Positions 13,101 through 23,400 of a stretch of DNA of 64,000 nucleotides are shown here, in pieces. The notes under the pieces were generated by a model. That model ran no database searches. It saw nothing but the letters and a program-made list of their open reading frames with translations, and was not told where the DNA came from. Positions within the stretch are counted from its first letter, which is position 1, and every line of letters starts with the position of its first letter. A program made the position numbers and the translations under genes. Origin of the DNA: Sipunculus nudus (lineage: Eukaryota > Annelida > Sipuncula > Golfingiida > Sipunculidae); NCBI GenBank assembly GCA_026874595.1, contig CM049316.1, forward strand, positions 11,088,839 through 11,152,838, given 5' to 3'.

Positions 13101-13718
13101 CGCAATTTTTCCTTTATATAGAAAGTTTTCTAAAGAATAAACACTGATATTCCTTGCTTTTTAAGAAGCAACCAATCAACCGATGTTAAATATAGAAACA
13201 TAAAATAAAACTGAAAGGACTGATTATATATCACAAAACAAGGTTGCTCTGTGTGCTAAAAGAGAAATTCCAGAACATCCCTTACCATAATCAAAATTGT
13301 TTTCGCCGTCTTCTTTGTGTGTCTGAAGTGTCCCTTTAAATGCTAAAAGATCTCTCTGAGACAAGAATGCAAGTATAATCAGCTGTTTGTAACGTGTGCT
13401 GTAGATGATTCGACATGTCATATTACAGATTCAATTTTTAATGGGTTGATTTTTTCATGATTATATCGAATCAGGGACTAAATTACCTTACTGGTATGCG
13501 AGATTTGGCCATATCACCGCGGCACTCACTATCATTGGCCGTTTCATAACGTCTTCTGTGACACAAGAATTAAGTAAAAGAGTAGAATGTAACGGATTAG
13601 GTAAGAAAATAGAGTGGATCGCACGAGTAAGCTTTGTCAGTTGACCCGAGAATGGTAGTTACGTTAACTTCTTTCTTTTTCTTCGTTCGCATGCAGAGGA
13701 ACAAACCAGATATATATA
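10147..13718. repeat. Tandem-array copy B, first part
   Basis: This is the collinear partner of copy A (see the first entry for block pairs). It also matches copy C: the 11440-11480 block pairs with 19425-19460, 11750-11910 with 21040-21190, and 13310-13410 with 22140-22240 and 28229-28330, the last set sharing GTGTGTCTGAAGTGTCCC or a close variant. Near its end, 13575-13665 matches 29675-29740 of copy D (both contain ATCGCACGAGTA). The motif with GGGTTGATTTT and TATATCGAATCAGG occurs twice (about 12613-12650 and 13441-13480), so B seems to hold parts of two basic units. I see no supported gene. Confidence 0.72.
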
Positions 13719-13720
13719 TA

Positions 13721-14656
13721 CAGTAGAACGCCTGCTAACGGCCACGCCTCAATAACGGTCAATACGTCTATAACGGTCAGATTTTCCGGTCCCGAATTTT
13801 CGACCGTTATATGTCATTATCATTTTGTTGTCAATTACGGTCACTCCTCTATTCCGTATTACGGCCAGGTCTCTCGGTCCCGCAGGCCGGGAAACGCCTC
13901 AATTACGGTCAGGGGCAGTGACTCCGTGACATGGGCTCAACAAATCGAGCGGCCACTTCTGACCACAATATCATTACACAAGTGTCCGCTCTCACATATT
14001 CCTGTCTGTTAATGAGAGGCACTCTTCCGTGACTGAGACGTTGACACGTAGCCAGCGTCGTACTACCCCACTCAGCCCCATTAGTATGCACAATAGTAAG
14101 GTATGTGTTCCCACCTGCGTGTACGTTGGGAATCAGTCGTGCGAGCCGGATCTTAATCAGGGTGTTTCTCATTTAATTAACGAATGACAACCAGCGGGTC
14201 CCGATGATTATGTCTACAGAAAAACGTTAGACAAACTGTAGATCTTTAAACTTTCTTAAATGTCCTTGTGAACACATATATCAAACGAAACCAGTGCGGC
14301 AAACATCGCACAATTTACTCATACTTGAATAATTATGAATGCAAAATAAACATTAAAATTGTACAAATATTATGGATATACAATCTGTAATTTAATAACA
14401 AACACTGTATTTTATATATTGTTGGTAATTGTTATAAATAGGGTTGACGTGATTGTAAATATTTTTTTTTATTGATAACAGTAAATATACTTATACTCTG
14501 TATATACGTTTATTTTATTGATTGTAATAAAGATTTGAACTTGGTTTTGTGTTACATTTTAACCCCCCTATCCTGGTGTCCTGTATAACGGCTACTCTTG
14601 TATTAAGGCCACTTTCATCCAGTCCCGATGGTGACCGTAATACAGGCGTTCTACTG
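13721..14656. mobile_element. Tigger/pogo-like non-autonomous DNA transposon, 936 bp
   Basis: The element begins CAGTAGAACGCCTG (13721-13734) and ends with the exact reverse complement (14643-14656). Similarity continues inward in looser form, with repeated ACGGTCA-type motifs at both ends. Both ends abut TA (13719-13720 and 14657-14658), as expected for the TA target duplication of Tc1/mariner-type elements. CAGTNNAAC ends followed by AACGG or ACGGTCA motifs are typical of the pogo/Tigger group. No transposase is evident: the longest internal frame (13909-14172, minus, 87 codons) shows nothing I recognise. Copy D lacks the element at the homologous place (29742-29845). Calling it Tigger-like rests on termini only. 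Confidence 0.8.

Positions 14657-14711
<55 letters not shown>
14657..14711. repeat. (TA)n microsatellite abutting the transposon end
   Basis: About 27 TA repeats with one extra A near the start directly follow the right terminus of the preceding element. The left terminus also follows a short TA run (13711-13720). The element therefore either inserted into a TA tract or its TA duplication seeded the expansion. Confidence 0.95.
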
Positions 14712-14713
<2 letters not shown>

Positions 14714-14828
14714 GTGAGCGTTTATTGACACATACAGATACAATTACATTTGTCCTGCAAAAAGCCTCTCCGATAAAAAGAAGTCTCTTCATAGGTTCTA
14801 TGTCATTATAAATCACGTTGGTAAAAAC

Positions 14829-15782
14829 GGCAACAGGATAACTACCCCCGGGACAATTACCCCCCGGACGATTACCACCCGACAATTACCCCCTGGACAA
14901 TTACCCCCCGGACAATTACCCCCTAGGACAACTACCCCCCCCCCCCCAAACAACTACCCCTCGGACAATTACCCCCCGGTACAATTACCTCCCCGGAGAA
15001 CTACCCCCTGGACAATTACCCCCATGGTATAAATTACACATTTTAACATTTTAAGTACACGTTTTACATTTTAATATATTCTGTGTTGCTAATGAGTAGC
15101 ACAGAATGCCAAAGAAATAAATGAAATTAATTGCAAACAAAAATTAAAAAGAAAATAACTTAAGATGATAATATCATGCTATTACTTATTATGATATTAC
15201 TTATAGAGTAATGGATCAGAATTAAAGGTATTCCCTATTTGAATGGAATTATATTGTAAGCTTGCAGGTGGTTATATGGACCATATGTTTACAAAACTTT
15301 TGTTTTACAACTTGCCAATGTCAAGCATATTTCATATAATGGACTTTTTTACCATATATTTACAATTTTATTTTACAATACACAATACAATCAACTGAGA
15401 GGCATTGTCCAGAACTAGTAAACAGCTACTGAAAATTTAATGTATTGGATTTTTTAAATATTTTTACAATACACATGATGTATGTACCTATGCTTGGTTT
15501 GAAATATATTATCACCGGTATTTGTTTTACTTACAATCGGAAACTTTTACTTTTAGTTTGTACTATGTGCACTTTAAAAGTGTTGTTATACCATGGGGTA
15601 GTTGTCCGGGGGGTAATTGTACCGGAGGTAATTGTCTGGGAGTAGTTGTCTGGGGGGGGGGGGGGGGGTAGTTGTCAAAGGGGGTAATTGTCCTGGGGGT
15701 AATTGTCCAGGGGGTAATTGTCGGGGGGTAATTGTCCGGGGGGTAATTGTCTTGGGGGGGGGGGGGTAGTTGTCCTATAGCC
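14829..15782. mobile_element. TIR element with minisatellite arms and 9-bp target duplication
   Basis: The left end reads GGCAACAGGATAACTACCCC and the reverse complement of the right end reads GGCTATAGGACAACTACCCC (17 of 20 identical). It is flanked by a perfect 9-bp direct repeat, GGTAAAAAC, at 14820-14828 and 15783-15791. Each arm is a minisatellite: ACAATTACCCCCCGG-type units on the left (about 14840-15025) and their reverse complement on the right (about 15590-15770), with 13-17 base C or G runs. The inner edges also match in inverted orientation (CCATGGTATAA at 15023, TTATACCATGG at 15586). The central 560 bp is AT-rich with no transposase. A 9-bp duplication would fit a Mutator-like or Merlin-like element; I cannot decide. 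Copy D has no counterpart at about 29845. Confidence 0.82.
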
Positions 15783-17300
15783 GGTAAAAACACGAACAGC
15801 ACTGAAATACAATAAAAACCGGGTATTTAAGGGAAAACCTTTACTACACAGAGCTGATTATCACAAAGTATGTTTAAAGCTGTAAGTTACTCATAAACAA
15901 TTCCTTCTCTTCCCTGCAGATGATGGCAGTGAGAGCGGAGCTTTACGTTTGAATGGCCAACTTTCTTATTCTGTGTATTTCTTAGTTATGTGTTTAGGAT
16001 AAAGAGTGCCTTAATCGTTTTGCAAGAAGGTCTGTAGGCTGAATAAAGTTGGCTAATGATACAAACAAACGTTGATAAATTACCTTGTATTTTCCCTGTT
16101 CAATTTCTTCTTTAGAAATAAGTGGAGTCGTTTTCCAACTATGTGTCAGAATTTAAGAAGAATACAACAGAATTAAAAAGAAATCTGGGAAGGAAAAATA
16201 TAACTAGTTTTTCTGTATGGACGCATTGCTTGCTTTTTCATCTGTTTTATATATTATGATGTTGGTGTGTGTTGATAAATATAATCCGTAGGTCTGATAA
16301 CAACAATACCGCGTGGCCAAAATGTACGATATTGCGCATGCGCGGAAACGTGTACTCAGAAGAGGAGGAGGATTTATTTGAATAAAAAAATGATTGTATT
16401 TATTTACTCTTGAACGCATACTTGATCTATAACAGTAGTACAGGTTGCTATGTCTATATTCTCCTCTCTGCCGTTATCTAACTTTCAGATGGCTTGCTCT
16501 GTCGTCACTGGTTAAAATGTGTCATACACATTTATTTACTGTTGATCGCCAACTTGATTGACACCTGGGCTTGCGCTGCGCGGGGCTGATGGTAATCTGA
16601 CTGGGAATGCCCGACAGAAACAACCAGCAAGGGTGTCCTAGAAAAAAAATTAAAGAAAATAATAGCCTTCACAGTTAATGACACAAAATATACAACCTGC
16701 TCTAGGTGTTTACTGAGAGAATCCCTTGCGGGTTTCTGAAGAACTAAACGATGCAAAACATATCCATCCGGTTGGCCGTTTGTTCTAATAAACATAAGCA
16801 AAGCAACATTGTGGTACCAGTTCACTTACAAGCTTCTCAATATATCATGTTTGCTACACCTTTTTCAATATCAGGAGTGTATCATTAATACTTCCATCAT
16901 AGCCTTCTCTAACGACATCTCACTTTCAAATGGCTTCCTGTGTCGTCACTGGTTTAAATGTGTGAAAACACATGATGTAGACAAACTGTTGAGAACACGT
17001 TCATATACAGATTTTCTGTTGTTGTGCAGTTTTGTTTTCTTTTTTTTTTGTCAACAGGCTTTTGACATTTTGCCTTTCTCTTATCATGAAAGATTTAGTT
17101 TCCTGCTCACTCTCCAGGGGGATTTCCTCTGAACTACTATAGTAATCATCGTCAACCATTATGAACCGATGCCATGTTTTCACCGATCAAGGAAATAGGA
17201 AAAAAAACATTTTGACACATCATATGTACTTTGTTTGCGAAGGATTTACTACTATTAATGTAATGCCATTCTTCAAATTATTTGTTTTTTCAGATATTGG
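15783..17300. repeat. Tandem-array copy B, distal part
   Basis: Blocks recur in C and D. The 15800-15900 block matches 29867-29945 (both contain CTGAAATACAATAAAAACCG). The 16000-16030 block with TTTTGCAAGAAGGTC matches 22350-22365. The 16570-16640 block with GGGGCTGATGGTAATCTGAC matches 23070-23130 and 30635-30690. The 16930-17210 block matches 23210-23400 and 30880-31110, including CTCTGAACTACTATA/TTCTGAACTACTATA and ATCATCGTCAAC. Two overlapping frames (16532-16825 minus, 16809-17132 plus) lie here, but the paralogous C and D sequences do not keep them open throughout. Confidence 0.7.
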
Positions 17301-17904
17301 TCCTTGAACTGTGAACATTGAATCACAAATGTTTCATTAAATTCTGTTTAATTAGTATATGTTTGGATGCTGTAAATTTTGTTGTGAAGTATTATCATTG
17401 TGTGTTTTATAAAAACGTTTACTTAATATCAATGATGAATTAAACTTGGATTTCACAATCTCTGAAGCCAAACACTTTTGAGAAGTTATGAGTCACAGCC
17501 TCTTTCCTTACGTGTACAACGAGGATTTATATAATAAGATTAAAAGGTATAAAATATATTGATTTTATGCCCTCAGGAAAGGGGCAATGAAATACGATCT
17601 CTCTTACTACAATACACCTTTGCCTTATCAACTTGGTTGAGGGGAAGGGGACAGAACCTTGATTGTTCTTGTTGAACATCATTTCACCAGTTACATACCA
17701 CAATATATCAGCAATCTCAGGACTCAAAACAATGAATAAATGATAAATGATACTGATTATGGAAAGTAAATTGCTCCGAAACTATTCTTTCATTATTTTG
17801 CATTCAGATTGATTCTGCCGTTCTTAACACTTTTTTTATATTCTCAGTTTATAAACGTAGCTATTGATCTCATTTATCAACATTCTGCTTTAAATTCTAT
17901 CTAA

Positions 17905-18215
17905 TGGTCGCGGGTGCCTATAGTAATGTAAAAATCAAGGTTTTCCGTCTGTACAAACGTCCCCCACCCATCCATCCGTCTGTGAGAAAAGTTCTTTGCC
18001 GCATTAACGAGAACAGTTCAAGCTATTGCCTTGAAAACGTTTTAACAAAAAATTGATACTTATGAGAGGATGTGCCTTATCGAATTTTAAACGAATTGGA
18101 AATCCAGTGTGGCCGCAAGGCAGCAATCTTGGAATGCCTTGTGCGGGCATTATTCAAGAATCGTTTCAGCAGTTACAGTGAACATATTTTCACATACTAA
18201 TCACATATTTCAGTG
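17905..18215. repeat. Dispersed repeat, copy 1 of 3
   Basis: The sequence shares a family signature with 36200-36450 (GCCTATAGTAAT followed by a CCGTCYGTC-rich stretch, then ATTGCCTTGA and GATGTGC/AATGTGC) and with 25018-25230 (GAGGATGTGC, CGCAAGGCGGCAATCTTGGA or a close variant, CAAGAATC). All three copies have the same orientation. No coding frame or terminal repeats are evident. It is probably an old interspersed element whose class I cannot name. Confidence 0.6.
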
Positions 18216-18481
18216 GATCGCTTATAAATATATAAATTGTTCAAGACTGTTGGTTCTTCGTATTTCGTTTTAAATAATTTTGATATATTATAAATATGTT
18301 TACATTTATTCCATTAGATTTTAATTTCTTTACTGTCTTGACCGTCGAGTGTTACATGTCATTGGAATAATAACTGACTTTTCTAATGTTTTGGTATTGC
18401 ATTAACAATACCATAATATTCAATAAAAGTTATGCTTATCTTAAAATTCTGTTTCAAATGCTCTATTGATAGGATGGCTCA

Positions 18482-18565
18482 ATTCATAGTCAAGTTCCTG
18501 ACACGTAGAATCCCCGCGTTGTCATTCATAGTCCAGTTCCTGACACGTAGAATCCCCGCGTTGTA
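18482..18565. repeat. 42-bp tandem duplication
   Basis: Two adjacent copies of a 42-bp unit contain the shared core GACACGTAGAATCCCCGCGT. They differ at only two positions (AAGTTCC versus CAGTTCC near the middle, and the final base). The low divergence indicates a recent duplication compared with the surrounding old array. Confidence 0.93.
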
Positions 18566-19099
18566 CCAATGTTTATAATATGTTTATTATATTAACTTAT
18601 GTACCCTTATGTGTCGTTATAAATTTGTTATCCAGGTTGTCTCTTTCTCGACATTTAACAGCTGGTTGGCAATGCGTAAGATCGAATTTTTTTAAGCGTG
18701 GTGATAACATTCTCATAAACAGATAGTAAGACTAAAGGAACATTAAAAAAAACATCGACTTTGAAGTATATCTTTGAAAGACATAAAATCCTACCCTTGG
18801 TATACATTTACTAAATTTCCTACCACCGAGTCAGGTCTGTCCAAGGTGTTGCTAATCGAGCTAACCTTTATTGCTTTCTTTTGAGTTTCTATATCTGGAA
18901 GCATTTAACCACCTTTATGAACTGCCCTAATCAACACATTTTGAATTTATCCGTGGTAGTTGGTTATTCCATATAAATGCATTGATTGCACTTTGCCTCT
19001 TTTATATATAAATATGGTATATTAAACGTGGACATGCAATACATTAGCTGTTACAAACATATGTTTTGGTAATTATTGCCTTTAGTCTACGACGCAATG

Positions 19100-19694
19100 A
19101 ATTCAACAGTATTTTCATTTTTTCTATTCTTTAAAAATAGCATACTAAAGGAAGTTGGTCAACATCTGGTACACCGCACGCAACAGCTGATAAATCATGT
19201 TGCAATTTCAGACAAATATTTCTTTCCAATCCCAGTTTTCTCTTTAAATCCATACTTTCATCTGTATTTGTGTCATTAATACATGTATACCCATCGTACA
19301 TTCATGTTTCAAATACACGTATATGTATACACTAAATAATTGATAAATACTGTACCCCATGCAAACTATAAATGCCTTAACATAAGACGTTCATTACCTT
19401 GTCTGTTTTGCCAATAGGAAGAGTCCGTCTATGTTGTTACTGAGAGTATTGTGGCAAATAAGGAATTATCTGAAAAGCTTTAGAATTAACAGAGCCTTCA
19501 CATTCGATCAATTTTGAAATGTTCATTAAACACGTAAAGAAATTACAACATTAAATGAATAAACCGGAACCGTTCATAATGTAAAGAAAATACAAAAGTA
19601 AATGAAGAAAATGAAGAGATTCAACTGTATCGTCCCTCTTTAAATCTGTCGCTGTCATGTGCGATGTTTGTTCATATTCATTATATGTAGAGTA
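19100..19694. repeat. Tandem-array copy C, first part
   Basis: The 19140-19265 block matches copy A 630-740 and copy D 25745-25835: a GGAAG/CTGAAGG lead, CACGCAACAGCTGA, a T-rich run, then CATACTTTCATCTGTAT. The 19400-19460 block matches A 915-970 and D 26025-26080. The unit is interrupted at 19695 by the hAT-like element and resumes at 20976. Confidence 0.65.
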
Positions 19695-20114
19695 CAGAGT
19701 TGGGTACAAGTTCAATGAAAGTACTCGAGCGCGAGTATTGAGTACTTATAAAGTACATAGAGTACAATTTCTAGTATTTAGTTTTTTTATGATAGTTCCC
19801 CAAATGTACTCATAAGTACTTTCATGAGTACTTGCAGCAGTAAAACAAAAGATGCGGGGTGAGTACCAGAACCTGATATGCGATTGGCGGTAATGATATT
19901 TGAACATCATATAAATATTAAAAACATGTCTGCTACCAGGCAACAAATCATTACAACAAATGCAAGCATGAGCAGGATACACATAAGGGCTGCATCCCGT
20001 ATAGTAATACAAAATTTTATTAAGAGGTTTCTGTGCGTTAATTTAAAGTTATATATATATATACATATATCTTACATACAAACATATATACATACGCCTT
20101 CTTAGTATTCCTGG

Positions 20115-20168
<54 letters not shown>

Positions 20169-20975
20169 AGAAATAGGGAGAGAAAGAGAAGCAAGAATAC
20201 ATGACAGCCATGAACAGTGACTATGAGTGTGACTACGTGTACCATAAGTAGTTCTAACACATTATATAACAAGTAGCGATGCTGAGAAAGACAGAGGGTA
20301 GAGAACACCAGCAAGAACTCCTAAGATCCTGTATTGATCATTAGCTTGATGAAGTCTATTATGACTGGCCAGCTAGCAGTGAATTGGGGTTTCGACTTCA
20401 TGTTAATTATCTCCCTGCCACCAACAACCCTACCACCATACTTTACACCTATGACTGAGTGTGAAGCACTAATTGGGATGTGGGTTTCATCTTATACGTC
20501 AGGCCCGGGCTCTAATAGACACATTCATTATAGTACTTGGCTCTCAGGTTTTGAATTGGTAAGCATTGACCAACTGGGTGATCTTTTACTGTTTGTCAAT
20601 CTTGTGTCAATGCTATGTGCATGAAATAAGAGTGTTTGACTCTCCAGAAACAATGTAAGCAGTGGAGAAAACTTAACTTCAGATGTTTCCATACGTCTGA
20701 GGTTCTGTATGAATGTCTGAATGCATAAATGTATGTATAGATGTATGTATGTTTAATTTTTTTTATAAATATTTTAAATTTTATTATTATATGTATTATG
20801 TATATATAATATAGCACTCAAAAGTACTCATAAAAATACTTCCTTTTTATGAGTACTTTCATAGGACTCGAGAACTACTATGAGTACTAAGGTAATTTTG
20901 AAAATAGTACACGAGTAGGAGTACGGAGTTCTCTAAACAGTACTCATGCGTGCCAGTACTTCGGACCAAACTCTG
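19695..20975. mobile_element. hAT-like non-autonomous element, 1281 bp
   Basis: The left end is CAGAGTTGGGTAC and the reverse complement of the right end is CAGAGTTTGGTCC. Both subterminal regions (19695-19840 and 20820-20975) are packed with AGTACT and GAGTAC motifs in mutually inverted arrangement. The CAGAGTT start fits the CAGRG-type ends of the hAT superfamily. The flanking octamers GTAGAGTA (19687-19694) and GTTAAGTA (20976-20983) agree at six of eight positions, consistent with an aged 8-bp target duplication. Copy B lacks the insert at about 11680-11700. The interior has a (TA)n run and no transposase; its longest frame (20334-20624, plus, 96 codons) is not recognisable. Confidence 0.75.
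20115..20166. repeat. (TA)n microsatellite inside the hAT-like element
   Basis: About 25 TA repeats with a single G interruption, followed by a purine-rich stretch (20167-20195). It accounts for the IYIYIY-type frame on the minus strand at 20102-20314. Confidence 0.95.
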
Positions 20976-22448
20976 GTTAAGTATGTTTTCGGATAAATCC
21001 AGATAGCAAACAGCAGATATGTTATTACAGATTTACGACACACTTTGGCAATGAGATGTATTAGGTGTTATGATATACCTGGCCAACAAGCACACAAAAT
21101 AAAGTAGAAATTTTAACATTCTATCAATTTTCAACTGATGGTTTTCTTTTCTTAATGGATTGCAATATTCAGCCTTTCTGTCGCGAACTGTGTTTCAGTG
21201 AAAACTTTAATACTGTGATAGGCGGTACATAGTCATATGGTTGGTCCGGTGGAATATGAGCAGGCTGTTACGTGTTCCTTATCCAAGAAAACAATACTGC
21301 TGTTGGTATAGTCCTTGGTATTATTACTAAATACCATGGTAACCAAAATTAATTTGTTGTCTTCTATGTTTCGAAATCTCTCACCGGAGCGAGTTTAGGA
21401 GAAATTGCAGAGAGTAAAATCATTTATACAGGTGTGGTCAGTATTTTTAGCAGAAACGTTTCTTCGAAGCTTGTCTGGGTAAAGCAATGCCCCGAAAACC
21501 TCGTTGATATTTCATGATGATTTGCGGTCGCCTATCTATTGAACGTCAGCAGTGAATAGTAAATATCCATCAGTTCTCTCATGGGCCATAGGACATGTTT
21601 TGACCAGTTTATTCGGTACAATGCAGTTTACATTTTCATCAAACTAGCTGAAATAGATAGCATGATTTTGCCGGTAAACCGTAACTAATATATAAATAAG
21701 GCCACGTTTCTCAACTTCAGACGTTTGGGAGGTTTCAGTGCGTCATGTCTGAGGATAACACGTTCTCAGTCTCATGACGAATTGAATTAGAATTTGAAAT
21801 CCACCGATAGTTCATCGTGCAACATTTATGTTGACCATTGTCTTTTGTCACATTTCAGTAAATGCCAATATGTTTTGACTCATCGAGATTTTCTAGGCAG
21901 TAAAATATTTCTAAATTTGTTCAGTATTCTTAGAAATATTTTTCTATTCTTTCAAGGATAGGTCCATGACTCGTCGATAAAACTGTCTTAGGAATGAAAT
22001 TGTATCCAGCACTTGGGAAGTTTGGAACGGGGATGTCGAATTTGCGACCTTCCTTTTTTTGGAGTCAAATGCTTAGTTATGAGACCACGTCCTACCCGAA
22101 ACTAGGACCCCGAGTGCTAAAACTGTTTGTAATATGCGGAGTGTGTCTGAAGTGTCCCTTTACGATATCAAGATTCCTCTCAGAGACAAAGACGCAAATA
22201 ACATGAATTTGTTTGTAACGTTCACTGCGTATGAACTCAAGAGTAGTGAAGCTGAGATACATATTTAAATGTTTGAACAGCCAACTTTTGTCGTGCATTT
22301 TGGAAATTGGAGTTCCATAAAAAAGGTTAATGAGTGCCGTTATCATTTTGCAAGAAGGTCCTCCTGTAGAAAATTTTCCAAATATTTCTCCATATCCATA
22401 TATATTTTTTTTCATAATTGTTTCTTTGATATGCACCATATCCAGCAT
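20976..22448. repeat. Tandem-array copy C, middle part
   Basis: Homology to other copies resumes after the transposon: 21040-21190 with B 11755-11910, 21240-21350 with A 1085-1160 and B 11985-12070, 21430-21740 with the fragment at 9810-10130, and 22140-22250 with B 13310-13400 and D 28229-28330. The 119-codon minus frame at 22092-22451 lies in this block, but the matching stretches in B and D are not open. Confidence 0.68.
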
Positions 22449-22797
22449 CACGAAATGGAGCGTAATGGCGTAATGGTTAGAGTGCTGGACCTATGACCGA
22501 AAGGTTGTAGGTCCGCGTCCCGTTCGACCGCCGTCTGAGCTTAGACTCCTTACCAAAGTCTTTACCACTGCGCTATATCGACCCAGTAGTGAATGGGTAC
22601 TGGTCATGGGTGGCAGGCAAATATAGAACAAATAACCTTCTAGCGCTTGATCTGGCTGCTTGGGTTGTATGCTACCTGGAAGCCGAGAAAAGCTACAAGA
22701 ATGAACATGTCCGAAAGACCAGGAAGGCAGTGATAATTCGGATGAGACTGACTTCGTCGGTGATATCAGACTAAAACCCTCACCTTTATCGTTTATA
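22449..22797 (+). mobile_element. tRNA-derived SINE
   Basis: A tRNA-like head runs from about 22457. It contains a box-A-like TGGCGTAATGG (22466-22476) and a box-B-like GGTCCGCGTCC (22510-22520), 44 bp apart, which is normal spacing for an internal RNA polymerase III promoter. The head does not fold into a proper tRNA. A tRNA-unrelated body of about 270 bp follows. Copy D preserves the empty site: CCATATCCAGCAT precedes the insertion here (22436-22448), and in D the same bases (30355-30367) run directly into sequence matching 22798 onward (GTGTCAACTACAG here, CCTGTCAACTATACAG in D). I cannot see a clean target duplication or poly-A tail. The SINE family is not identified. Confidence 0.75.
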
Positions 22798-23400
22798 TGT
22801 ATGCGTATACAATATATGCTACGTGTCAACTACAGAAATCTCTATCAAACGGCCTAAGTAAAGGTTTAACCATAAAGAAACTTTTGCTAAAGGGGGCTTC
22901 AGCTGATCTTGTATTTAACGGTATGTTATACCTTTTGTGTAGCCATGGAGGGTTATAAAGAAGGAGGCTCCATTGTTAGCAGGCACCTTGATGGTTATTA
23001 CATTCGGAACGTAAAGAAACAGTCTGTTTTATCAGCAGCCCCACTGATTTCCTCAGGTTAACATTTCGGATTGCGCCGGGCTTTTGGTCATATGTCTGGG
23101 AACGCCCAACGGAAACAATCATCAAGGCAGCCCCCCCCCCCCCCCACACACACACACTTTTATCACAGCCCCCTGTATGACGTCCTATGATTTCAAATGA
23201 CTTATTCTGTCGTTGCTGGTTTAAAAGTGTGAAACTCGTGATAAAGACAGATGAGAACAGGTCCATATGCAACTTGTTTTTGTGTAGTTTTATTATAATT
23301 TTTTGTCTTGTGGTCTTTACATTTGACCTCTGTCACTTGTGACAGATTTAATTTCCTGGTCATTCATTTTGGGATTTTTTTTAACTAATATACTGTAGAT
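22798..23400. repeat. Tandem-array copy C, distal part
   Basis: The 22820-22900 block matches D 30380-30470, sharing AGGGGGCTTCAG. The 22975-23130 block matches D 30535-30690, both with GTTTTATCAGCAG and a GCGC(C/G)GGGCT motif. The 23210-23390 block matches B 16930-17150 and D 30880-31040. A 15-base C run followed by a CA repeat (23131-23156) sits where copy D has a C run followed by an A run. Confidence 0.7.

Noticed and set aside
14840-15770. CRISPR-like or clustered repeat array
   Set aside because: Units are contiguous short minisatellite repeats without unique spacers, arranged as inverted arms of one element, in what looks like animal nuclear DNA.
16532-16825. Minus frame that looked partly conserved with 22976-23272
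   Set aside because: The resemblance follows from nucleotide homology of copies B and C. The D copy (30640-30690) does not keep the frame, and insertions disrupt it.
20102-20314. IYIYIY-type frames over TA runs (also 14592, 32278, 35162, 49307)
   Set aside because: They are translations of (TA)n microsatellites.
22457-22530. Possible functional tRNA gene
   Set aside because: The A and B boxes are present, but the acceptor and anticodon stems do not pair well and a long unrelated body follows. It is better explained as a SINE head.
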